From: DATARN01 sp036264135
Lineage (GTDB): Bacteria; Actinomycetota; Acidimicrobiia; Acidimicrobiales; Palsa-688
DNA: 17,149 nucleotides
Assembly: GCA_036264135.1 (NCBI GenBank)
Contig: DATARN010000054.1
Coordinates: 1-17,149 of the forward strand
Direction: 5' to 3'
Shown: positions 8,000 to 14,475 of the stretch, in pieces
Layout: each line of letters begins with the position of its first letter
Position numbering within the stretch: the first letter of the stretch is position 1
The notes under the pieces: model-generated
Databases searched by the model: none
Told to the model about the DNA's origin: nothing
The model's input: the letters and a program-made list of their open reading frames with translations, nothing else
Program-made: the position numbers and the translations under genes

Positions 8000-9019
8000 C
8001 TTTCCCGTTGTCGCCGACAGCTGGGCCAGCAGGGTCTCGGCGGCCCGGTAGGGGTCGAGGGACCGGTCGAGCACCTGCTGGCGGATCTGGCGGTAGGCGT
8101 GGCCACCCTCCAGGCGGTCGATGTCCTGCTCCAGGCGCCGGATCAGCACCTGGCGCAGCTCGGTGACCAGGCGGCGCTCCCGGCGGGCGGCCAGCTGGCC
8201 CGAGTCGGTTAGGAACCGGCGGTGCTCCTCGACGGCGGCCCACACCTCCGGGACGCCCGAGCCGGTCGTCGCCACCGCCGGCAAGATCGGGGGGCGCCAG
8301 TCGCCGGGGGCCCGAGCGGGGCCCAGGTCGAGCATGTGGTCCAGGTCGCGGCGGGTCTCCTCGGCGCCGGGCCGGTCCGCCTTGTTGACCACGAAGACGT
8401 CGGCCACCTCGAGCAGGCCGGCCTTGTTGGCCTGGATGGCGTCGCCCCAGCCGGGGTTGACGACCACGAGGGTGGTGTCGGTCGCCCCCGCCACCTCAAC
8501 CTCGACCTGGCCCACGCCGACCGTCTCGACCAGTACCAGGCCGAGGCCGGCGGCGGCCAGCACGCGGATCGCTTCGGGGGTGGCCAGCGCCAATCCCCCG
8601 AGATGACCGCGGGTCGCCATCGACCGGATGAAGACCCCGTCGTCGAGGGTGTGGTCCTGCATCCTGACGCGGTCGCCGAGCAACGCCCCCCCGCTGAACG
8701 GCGACGACGGGTCTACCGCCAGGACGCCGATCGCCCGGCCCCGCCGCCGCTGTTCGGCGATCAGCCGGTCGGTCAGGGTGGACTTCCCCGCTCCGGGGGC
8801 GCCGGTGATGCCGACGGTGTAGGCGTCGGCGGCGTGGGGAAAGGTCAGCCCGGCGACCTCCCGGGCCGGCTCACCGCCCCGCTCGATGAGCGAGATGAGC
8901 CGGGCGGTGGCGGCCCGGTCGCCCGACCGCGAGGCGGCCACCAGCTCCTCGGCGGAGCGCCCCGGCCGGGCCCGACCGCCCGGTACCGCCGCCGCGTCAG
9001 CCTCCGGCAACCGCGCCAT
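7997..9019 (-). CDS. meaB: Methylmalonyl-CoA mutase-associated GTPase MeaB (ArgK/LAO family)
   Basis: This G3E-type P-loop GTPase guards B12-dependent acyl-CoA mutases by gating cobalamin loading and removing damaged cofactor. From the ATG at 9019 the protein has 340 residues. It contains a helical N-terminal arm, Walker A GAPGAGKST (73-81), VDPSSPFSGGALLGDR (102-117), FIRSMATRGHLGGL (130-143), the switch region ETVGVGQVEVEVAG (165-178), NPGWGD (188-193) and the guanine-specificity motif NKAD (212-215). A C-terminal dimerisation arm follows. Another ATG at 9058 would add 13 residues but overlap murA by 62 bases. The ATG at 9019 overlaps by 23 bases and is preferred, though neither has a clear ribosome site. 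No mutase gene is in the window. An old name calls this family an arginine/ornithine transport ATPase, which is less likely. Confidence 0.92.
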   Translation of the reverse strand: MARLPEADAAAVPGGRARPGRSAEELVAASRSGDRAATARLISLIERGGEPAREVAGLTFPHAADAYTVGITGAPGAGKSTLTDRLIAEQRRRGRAIGVLAVDPSSPFSGGALLGDRVRMQDHTLDDGVFIRSMATRGHLGGLALATPEAIRVLAAAGLGLVLVETVGVGQVEVEVAGATDTTLVVVNPGWGDAIQANKAGLLEVADVFVVNKADRPGAEETRRDLDHMLDLGPARAPGDWRPPILPAVATTGSGVPEVWAAVEEHRRFLTDSGQLAARRERRLVTELRQVLIRRLEQDIDRLEGGHAYRQIRQQVLDRSLDPYRAAETLLAQLSATTGK

Positions 9020-10304
9020 CGGCCCGGCCGGCCCGGTCGGGGTGCTCGGCCTGGTCATACCGCTCGACGTTCGCCCCGAGGGCCCGCAGGCGGGCCGGGA
9101 GGTCCTCGTAGCCCCGGTCGATGTGCTCGGCGTCGGCCACGACCGTCTCCCCCTCGGCGGCCAGGCCGGCGACCACCAGGGCGGCCCCGGCGCGGATGTC
9201 GCTGGCCCGCACCGGTGCGCCCGACAGCCGGGGCACGCCGCGGACCACGGCGTGGCGGCCCTCGGTGCGGATGTCGGCCCCCATCCGGATCAGCTCGGAG
9301 ACGTACTTGAACCGGCCGGCGAACAGGTTCTCGGTCACGATGGCCACCCCCTCGGCCACCGACAGCATGGTCACGAAGAGTGGCTTGTAGTCGGTGGCGA
9401 TCCCCGGATACGGCAGGGTGGACACGTCGACGGCCTGGAGCCGGCGGTTGGCCATGGCCCACAGCCCGCTGCTGCTCGGCGAAATGCGCACCCCCATCTC
9501 GCCCAGCTTCTGGATCAGCATGTCCATGTGGTCGGGGCGGGCCCCTTCGATGGTGATCTCCCCGCCCGCCAGCGCCACCGCGGCCAGGTAGGTGGCGGCT
9601 TCGATGCGGTCGGGGATGACGGTGTGATCGGCGGGCTCCAGTTCGGCCACCCCCTCGATCTCGATGGTCGACGAGCCGGCGCCGATGATCATGGCCCCCA
9701 TGCGATTGAGCAGGGCGGCCAGGTCGGCGATCTCCGGTTCCCGGGCGGCGTTCTCGATGATGGTCGTCCCCTTGGCCAGCACCGCCGCCAGCAGCAAATT
9801 CTCCGTCGCCCCCACGCTCGGGAACTCGAGCACGATGCGGGCCCCGAGCAGCTGATCGGTGGTCGCCTCGATGTAGCCGTGCCGGACCTCGAAGCGGGCC
9901 CCCATCTGCTCGAGGCCGGACAGGTGCATGTCGATCGGCCGGGAGCCGAAGTCGTCGCCGCCCGGCATGGCGACACGAGCCCGCCCGGTGCGCCCGAGGA
10001 GCGGTCCGAGCACCACGATGGACGCCCGCATGCGCTCGACCAGCTCGTAGGGCGCCTCGTTGCCGCAGTCGGCGCCCCGGCGCAGGATGACCTCGTGGGG
10101 CGACGGCCGGGTCACGGTGACGCCCATCCACCGCAGCAGCTCCGACATGGTGTCCACGTCGGTGATGGCCGGGACGTTGTGGAGGTGGTATTCGCCCTCG
10201 GCCAGGAGGCAGGCGGCCATCAGCTTCAGGGCGGAATTCTTGGCTCCCCCCACGGGCACGGTGCCTTCCAGCGGTCCATTGGGGCGAACGACGACGTGGC
10301 TCAC
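8997..10304 (-). CDS. murA: UDP-N-acetylglucosamine 1-carboxyvinyltransferase, Cys-to-Asp type
   Basis: MurA transfers enolpyruvate from PEP to UDP-GlcNAc, the first committed step of peptidoglycan synthesis. The 435-residue protein has the inside-out alpha/beta barrel pattern. It has VGGAKNSALKLMAA with K22 and N23, and ATDYKPLF with D305. R371 lies in ASDIRAG and R397 in HIDRGYEDL. These numbers coincide with the E. coli catalytic residues. The active-site loop reads PGGDDFGSRPIDMH: D117 stands where E. coli has C115 (PGGCTIGARP). This is the natural change known from Mycobacterium tuberculosis that prevents alkylation by fosfomycin. The start is GTG at 10304, 8 bases after an AATACT box; GAAGG also lies close upstream. 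The 3' end overlaps meaB. The all-round conservation argues for the housekeeping enzyme rather than a degenerate paralogue. Confidence 0.97.
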   Translation of the reverse strand: MSHVVVRPNGPLEGTVPVGGAKNSALKLMAACLLAEGEYHLHNVPAITDVDTMSELLRWMGVTVTRPSPHEVILRRGADCGNEAPYELVERMRASIVVLGPLLGRTGRARVAMPGGDDFGSRPIDMHLSGLEQMGARFEVRHGYIEATTDQLLGARIVLEFPSVGATENLLLAAVLAKGTTIIENAAREPEIADLAALLNRMGAMIIGAGSSTIEIEGVAELEPADHTVIPDRIEAATYLAAVALAGGEITIEGARPDHMDMLIQKLGEMGVRISPSSSGLWAMANRRLQAVDVSTLPYPGIATDYKPLFVTMLSVAEGVAIVTENLFAGRFKYVSELIRMGADIRTEGRHAVVRGVPRLSGAPVRASDIRAGAALVVAGLAAEGETVVADAEHIDRGYEDLPARLRALGANVERYDQAEHPDRAGRADGAVAGG

Positions 10305-10312
10305 GGGCCTTC

Positions 10313-10318
10313 AGTATT
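10313..10318 (-). promoter_or_regulatory. Putative -10 box of murA
   Basis: On the minus strand AATACT differs from TATACT at one base and lies 8 bases before the GTG start. A transcript from here would be leaderless or nearly so. The GAAGG immediately before the start could instead be a weak ribosome site on a longer transcript. Confidence 0.35.
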
Positions 10319-10384
10319 GCCGGTGAGCCCGGCCGCGACGGGCAGCGTCGCCGCCCCACGCGGGCCGCGCCCATCGGGCGCTGG

Positions 10385-10390
10385 CAGACT
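10385..10390 (+). promoter_or_regulatory. Possible -10 box upstream of the MFS gene
   Basis: CAGACT (one base from TANNNT) is followed by 7 bases and then a GTG at 10398, which repeats the spacing seen at glgE. The murA-to-transporter gap is otherwise plain GC-rich sequence in which I see no other site. Confidence 0.25.
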
Positions 10391-10397
10391 CGGGCCC

Positions 10398-10469
10398 GTG
10401 GCCGCCCCGACGCCGGACCCGCGGGAACCGCCGCCCCGCCTCCCCGGCGTCATCCGCCCGGCGGCGTGA
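10398..10469 (+). CDS. Possible 23-residue leader ORF ahead of the MFS gene
   Basis: This ORF of 23 codons plus TGA starts with GTG. Its stop overlaps the GTG start of the transporter gene in the four bases GTGA, the arrangement typical of translational coupling. The peptide is rich in proline and alanine (PTPDPREPPPRLPG in its middle). Consecutive prolines can slow ribosomes, so a coupling or attenuation role is conceivable. Evidence is positional only. In GC-rich DNA a stop-free run of this length is common and it may not be a gene. Confidence 0.2.
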   Translation: MAAPTPDPREPPPRLPGVIRPAA

Positions 10470-11959
10470 GGGTCACCACCGAGGCGGTCCTCGACGCCGG
10501 CGCCGCCCGGGCGGTGCAGCGCCCCCGCGACGGGCTGGTCAAGGAGCAGCCGGGGGCCGACGGCGTGTTCGAGCAGGAGGAAGGACCGCTCCGCCGGTAC
10601 CGCCGGCGGGTGGAGGTCGGGCCGATCGGCGACGGGGAGCGACTTCGGGTCCGCCAGACGGTGGAGTTCCAGCTGGGCCTACCGTACTTCTCCTTCTTGT
10701 TCGCCCTGCCGCTGCGCGCCGCCCTGGGCGCGCTCACGCCGTCGCGCCCGCAGCCGTGGTGGGCGCCGCCGGCCCGGCTGCCCCGCCGGGCGGCGGTGGT
10801 GCTGGCCACCCTGAGCGCCCTGGCCGTGGTCGTGGGCTATGCCGGGTCGCTGCTCAGCTTGACGGCCACCTATGCCGCCTCGGAGTTCGGGGCGTCGCGG
10901 GCCGACCAGGGCCTGGCCCTCGGGGCGGTGCGGGCCAACGTGGTGCTGGCCCTGGCCGTCGTGGTGCTGGCCGACCGGCGGGGCCGGCGCCCCCTCATCC
11001 TGGGCTGCGCCGCCGGCACCGCCGCCTTGACGGCGCTCGGGGCGCTGGCGCCGTCGCTGGCCTGGCTGGCGGCCACCCAGATCGCCGCCGTGGCCCTGAC
11101 CGCCGGCCTCCTGGTGCTGATCGGCGTCATGGCGGCCGAGGAGATGCCGGCCGGCGCCCGGGCCTGGGCCCTGGCCGTCCTCACCATGGCGGTGGGTCTG
11201 GGCGGGGGGCTGGCGACCGCCGCCCTGCCGCTGGCGGGCATTGGGACACGGGGGTGGCGGTGGCTGTTCGCCGGCGGCCTGCTCGCCCTGCCGCTCGTGG
11301 CCACCGTCCGCCGCCACCTCCCCGAGAGCCGCCGCTGGGAACGCCAGCCGGCGGCTGCCGCCCCCAGGTCGCACGGCCGGCGGCTGGCGCTGTTGTGTGC
11401 CGGCGGGTTCCTGTTCTCGCTGTTCGCCACCCCCTCGGGCCAGTTCCAGAACGAGTTCCTGCGCACCGAGCGGGCCTTCTCCGCCGCCCGCATCAGCGCC
11501 TACTCGCTGCTGACGGGCACCATCGGCGGCATCGGGGTGCTGGTCGGCGGCCGCCTGGCCGACGTCCGGGGCCGGCGGCTGGTGGCGGCCGTCGGCACCG
11601 CGGGGGGGATCGTGACCACCCTGGCCCTGTTCGCGTCACGTGGCTGGCCGCTGTGGCTGTGGGGGACGGCCGACAGCATCCTCGGCTACGCCGTGGCGCC
11701 GGCCCTGGCGGTGTACGGGCCGGAGCTGTTCCCCACCTCGATCCGCAGCCGGGCCACGGGGGTGGTGGCGGTGGCCTACGCCGCCGGCGGGGTGGTCGGC
11801 TTGGTCACCGCCGGCCTCTTTTCCCAGCATTTCGGCAGCTTCGCCCCCGCCTTCGCGGTGCTCGCCGTCGGCCCCGCCCTGCTGGTCGTCCTGATCGTGC
11901 GGGCCTACCCGGAGACGGCCGGCCGGGAACTGGAGGAGCTCAACCCGCCAGAGCGGTGA
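10466..11959 (+). CDS. MFS transporter, sugar-porter-like, with N-terminal extension
   Basis: This secondary transporter of the inner membrane has 497 residues. From about residue 108 it shows the twelve-helix major facilitator layout. It has LADRRGRRP (168-176) between helices 2 and 3, and its repeat GGRLADVRGRR (361-371) in the second half. PESRRW (286-291) follows helix 6, PELFPTSIRSRATG (419-432) lies near helix 11, and PETAGRELEE (482-491) is at the C-terminus. PESxRW and PETxGxxLEE are sugar-porter hallmarks, so a sugar or other small organic solute moved with protons is the best guess. Before helix 1 lie a soluble stretch rich in charge (1-66) and an extra hydrophobic segment (about 67-88), then PQPWWAPPARL. 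I take the GTG at 10466 because QEEGPLRRYRRRVEV reads like real protein. The 3' end overlaps the convergent hydrolase gene by 20 bases. The substrate is unknown. Confidence 0.85.
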   Translation: MRVTTEAVLDAGAARAVQRPRDGLVKEQPGADGVFEQEEGPLRRYRRRVEVGPIGDGERLRVRQTVEFQLGLPYFSFLFALPLRAALGALTPSRPQPWWAPPARLPRRAAVVLATLSALAVVVGYAGSLLSLTATYAASEFGASRADQGLALGAVRANVVLALAVVVLADRRGRRPLILGCAAGTAALTALGALAPSLAWLAATQIAAVALTAGLLVLIGVMAAEEMPAGARAWALAVLTMAVGLGGGLATAALPLAGIGTRGWRWLFAGGLLALPLVATVRRHLPESRRWERQPAAAAPRSHGRRLALLCAGGFLFSLFATPSGQFQNEFLRTERAFSAARISAYSLLTGTIGGIGVLVGGRLADVRGRRLVAAVGTAGGIVTTLALFASRGWPLWLWGTADSILGYAVAPALAVYGPELFPTSIRSRATGVVAVAYAAGGVVGLVTAGLFSQHFGSFAPAFAVLAVGPALLVVLIVRAYPETAGRELEELNPPER

Positions 11960-12527
11960 CGAACTCGCGGACCAACTCGGCCACGGCGGCGTCGGCACCC
12001 CGCATCCCGTGATCCCGGCCCTCCAGCCAGCGGTGGGTCACCGGACCGGCGATAGCCTCGGTGGCGGCGGTCAACTCAGCCGGGGCCCCGAAGGCGTCCC
12101 GGGTTCCCGAGACGAACAGGCAGGGCACGAACAGTCTGGGGAAATGGGACGTTCTCAGCTTCTCGGGCCTCCCTGGGGGATGGAGGGGGTAGCTGACCAG
12201 CAGGAGAGCGGCGGCGGGCAGGCCGTCAGCCACGGCCAGCGAGCACATCCGGCCCCCCATGCTCCGCCCGCCGAGGGCGACCTCCTCGGGACGGCAGCCG
12301 GCGGCGCGGGCCAGGGCCGCCGCCTCCTCGGCGACCGCGGCGAGCAGCACGGGTTCGCGATCGGGGGCCCGGCGGCCCGCCTTGCGGTAGGGGAAGTCCA
12401 TCCTGGCCACCGCCATTCCGGCGGCCGAGAGGGCGATGTCCATGGCCACCAGGGCCGATTGGTCGCGGCTGGCGCTGGCGCCGGGAGCGAGGAGAACGGC
12501 GGCCGGGCGGCGGCCCGGCACACTCAT
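11940..12527 (-). CDS. Small alpha/beta hydrolase (dienelactone hydrolase / KANL3-Tex30-like)
   Basis: This cytosolic hydrolase has 195 residues, the short size of this family. It begins with a strand and oxyanion turn (AVLLAPGASASRDQ, 10-23) and has MDFPYRKAGRRAPD (43-56). The nucleophile S89 is in GGRSMGGRM, a GxSxG elbow. The acid D144 is in VSGTRDAFG and the base H173 in GRDHGMRG, so the triad is complete. The substrate cannot be told; esters or thioesters are likely. The frame is open 59 codons upstream, but ATG 12527 is chosen because it overlaps the stop of the J-domain gene in ATGA and directly precedes the first beta strand. It is therefore probably translated by coupling. Its 3' end overlaps the MFS gene tail-to-tail. 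Confidence 0.85.
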   Translation of the reverse strand: MSVPGRRPAAVLLAPGASASRDQSALVAMDIALSAAGMAVARMDFPYRKAGRRAPDREPVLLAAVAEEAAALARAAGCRPEEVALGGRSMGGRMCSLAVADGLPAAALLLVSYPLHPPGRPEKLRTSHFPRLFVPCLFVSGTRDAFGAPAELTAATEAIAGPVTHRWLEGRDHGMRGADAAVAELVREFVTALAG

Positions 12528-13234
12528 ATCTCGGCCAGCAGGATCCGCTTGGCCTGGGTGAGCTCGGTGATCCGTTCGCCCGCCCGATCCGTCGACCCGC
12601 CGTGGTCGGGGTGGGCGTGGAAGACGAGCTGGCGGAACACGGCCAGCACCGCCGAGCGGGTCGGGTCGGCTCCCGGCGTGAAGCCGAGCACCTTGAGCGC
12701 CCACCCCTCGTCGTGGGAGGAATCCTTCCAGGGTCGGTACGAGGCCTCGTCGCCGGTGAGGTAGCCGATCAGCCGGTCGTCGTTGTCGGCATGCCAGCGG
12801 GTGGCGCGCCGCAGCAGCTTGAACACGCTCGCCCGGACCCGGTAGGACAGCTTGCTGGCCGCGTAGGTGGCCCCGAGGATCTGGGGCAGGACGGCGGCGT
12901 GGTCGTCGAGCTCCAGCGACAGCGACTCGCCCCTGCCGACCAGGCGGTGGTGGCTGCGGTCGAGGCCCACCACGTCGGTTTGGAACCGGTGGCGCAGGCG
13001 GGGCTGGGCGATCCTCGCCCCCCGCTCGAGGTCGTCGACCAGCAGGTCGAGCTCGTCGCGGAGATCGTCGTCGAGCTGGTTGACGTTGGCCGCCACGATG
13101 CCGGCCAGCAGGATGCCGCCGAAGCCGGGGGCCGGCTCGGTCGGCAGCCAGAGATCCCCGAGGGCCACCCGTCGGGTCGGGGCGATGTCGCGAGAGTGGC
13201 GGATCTCCAACTCGGCCAGCAGCACGGTGGCCAC
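12524..13234 (-). CDS. Protein with C-terminal J-domain (DnaJ-like), uncharacterised N-terminus
   Basis: The last third (about 177-236) resembles a J-domain: ALKVLGFTPGADPTRSAV, then helix II FRQLVFHAHPDHGG with the HPD motif at 208-210, then ITELTQAKRIL as helix III. HPD is the residue set that stimulates Hsp70 (DnaK) ATPase. The first 170 residues have no motif I know. They contain LPTEPAPGFGGILLAG (31-46), an acidic stretch (VNQLDDDLRDELDLLVDDLE, 51-70) and RIAQPRLRHRFQTDVVG (74-90). There are no Gly/Phe or zinc-finger regions, so this is a class C type with the J-domain at the unusual end. GTG 13234 is the longest start; GTG 13225 lies 9 bases after a TACCGT box and is possible. The stop overlaps the hydrolase start (ATGA). 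It probably directs DnaK to a particular client. Confidence 0.8.
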   Translation of the reverse strand: MATVLLAELEIRHSRDIAPTRRVALGDLWLPTEPAPGFGGILLAGIVAANVNQLDDDLRDELDLLVDDLERGARIAQPRLRHRFQTDVVGLDRSHHRLVGRGESLSLELDDHAAVLPQILGATYAASKLSYRVRASVFKLLRRATRWHADNDDRLIGYLTGDEASYRPWKDSSHDEGWALKVLGFTPGADPTRSAVLAVFRQLVFHAHPDHGGSTDRAGERITELTQAKRILLAEI

Positions 13235-13240
13235 ACGGTA
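13235..13240 (-). promoter_or_regulatory. Possible -10 box of the J-domain gene
   Basis: TACCGT on the minus strand is identical to the box in front of glgP. It touches the GTG at 13234 but lies 9 bases before an in-frame GTG at 13225, the same distance as at glgP. If used, translation would start at 13225 and shorten the protein by three residues. The intergenic gap to the zinc-ribbon gene is only 47 bases, so read-through from upstream is equally possible. Confidence 0.3.
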
Positions 13241-13281
13241 GACCGCCGGCCGGCCCTACCTGAAACCGGTGGCGGCGCCGC

Positions 13282-14475
13282 TCAGACGAACTTGCGGAGC
13301 AGATCGCGGAGGTTGGCGGCGCCGTCTTCGATCATGGCCCGGCTGCCCTGATGGTCGATCGATTCCGCCAGGTCGGCGGCCCGCAGGCGGATCTTCCACC
13401 ACTCGTCGTCGCTGATGGCGAAGGGTGTCGCCCACCCCTGGATCATGGTGGCCAACACGACCAGGTCCTCCTGCTTGACCTCGTTTTCCGGGTCGCCGGC
13501 CAGCCGGTCGGCGGCGCCGAAAAGGTCGGACATCAGGAGATACCGGGTTTCGTCGTCGGCCTCGCTGGTCGACGCCGCCGCCGAGCGGGTCACCTCGGCC
13601 AGGATGCCCTCGACCGCTTCGTCGTGGGTCGCCTTGACCACCAGGTCGCTCCCTTCCCACTGGTAGGGGATCCTGCCCTTCTCGAGGAGGATGCTGATCT
13701 GGGCCCGCTCCTCGGGTCGCCAGTCATCGAGCTCGTAGACCATCTCGTCCTCTTCGCCCGACGCCGCCTCGGAGTCACCCGGGGAGAGGGAGGCCGCCTC
13801 GGCCTCCTCGGTACCGGTGGCGTCCGGCTCTTCGGCTTCGGTGACCGGCGCCTCGGGCGGCTCCCCGAAGCCCCGGACCTTGCCCTCCAGGTCGACCAGC
13901 ATCCGGGTCAGCAGGGCGCTGCTGGTGGCGATCTCCTCCTCCAGCGCCTCGTCGGCACCGAGGGCGCCGAGCAGCCGCCGGGTCACCCGGCCCACGGCGG
14001 CCCACGTCTCGGTGTCCACCCCCCAGACCGCGTCGATGGCGAAGACCCCCGCCGCCGCTTCCGCCAAGTCGCCGTCGGCGATCATGTCGGTGGGATCGAC
14101 CTCGAGGCGGCGGCTGGCGTCGAGCAGCCGGGTCAGCACGTCGCCGGGGACGTCGTCGTCGGGGTCCCCGGCGTCACCCTCGGTGCCCAGGCGGGCGATG
14201 AGGTTGTCCACCTCGTCCTCGTCCTCGGCGGCCACGACCATCTCGTCGCCCTCGAAGCGGTGCCGGAACCCGTGCTCGATGAGGGCGGCGATGAGCTCGC
14301 CTCGCGCCGCGTCCTCCCAGTCGTCGAGGTTGTAGCCCACCTCGTCGTCGGCTTCCCCCTCCGCCAGCGGCGGCAGGGGCGACTCGATGAGGGGTTGCCG
14401 GCAGTTGTGGCACTTGCCGCCCCGCCCGCGGAGCTCGTACCCGCAGGTCGGGCAGTACCAGATCGACGATGCCAT
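13282..14475 (-). CDS. Zinc-ribbon protein with a tandem duplicated module (unknown function)
   Basis: I do not recognise a named gene. The 397-residue soluble, very acidic protein starts with a zinc ribbon, CPTCGYELRGRGGKCHNC (C8, C11, C22, C25). Two copies of one module follow. Copy 1 has YNLDDWEDAARGELIAALIE (48-67) and LLDASRRLEVDP (116-127). Copy 2 has YELDDWRPEERAQISILLEK (247-266) and LFGAADRLAGDP (317-328). Matching blocks are about 200 residues apart, and a low-complexity acidic linker (about 206-243) separates the copies. The first block of each (helix, then HGFRHRFEGDEMVV or KGRIPYQWEGSDLVV, then a helix) resembles the small DUF2007 putative signal-transducing fold; that is my inference. 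The start is firm: AGGAGG lies 5 bases upstream and the ATG shares a base with the peptidase stop. A regulatory or adaptor role seems likelier than an enzyme. Confidence 0.8.
   Translation of the reverse strand: MASSIWYCPTCGYELRGRGGKCHNCRQPLIESPLPPLAEGEADDEVGYNLDDWEDAARGELIAALIEHGFRHRFEGDEMVVAAEDEDEVDNLIARLGTEGDAGDPDDDVPGDVLTRLLDASRRLEVDPTDMIADGDLAEAAAGVFAIDAVWGVDTETWAAVGRVTRRLLGALGADEALEEEIATSSALLTRMLVDLEGKVRGFGEPPEAPVTEAEEPDATGTEEAEAASLSPGDSEAASGEEDEMVYELDDWRPEERAQISILLEKGRIPYQWEGSDLVVKATHDEAVEGILAEVTRSAAASTSEADDETRYLLMSDLFGAADRLAGDPENEVKQEDLVVLATMIQGWATPFAISDDEWWKIRLRAADLAESIDHQGSRAMIEDGAANLRDLLRKFV
13285..14337 (-). repeat. Intragenic protein-level duplication in the zinc-ribbon gene
   Basis: Two diverged copies of a module of about 155 residues: bases 13867-14337 encode copy 1 (residues 47-203) and bases 13285-13740 encode copy 2 (246-397). 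Corresponding blocks are Y48/Y247, L114/M315 and S185/S378, giving offsets of 199, 201 and 193. The similarity is visible in the protein but not as obvious DNA identity, so the duplication is old. Confidence 0.65.

Noticed and set aside
8886..10469. Plus-strand open frame of 527 codons opposite murA
   Set aside because: Antisense to the well-conserved murA and the start of meaB, with no domain. Only its last 24 codons lie outside those genes, and these are discussed as a possible leader ORF.
12528..12704. Upstream extension of the small hydrolase by 59 codons
   Set aside because: It lies wholly inside the J-domain coding region in another frame. The ATGA overlap and the start of the hydrolase fold favour ATG 12527.
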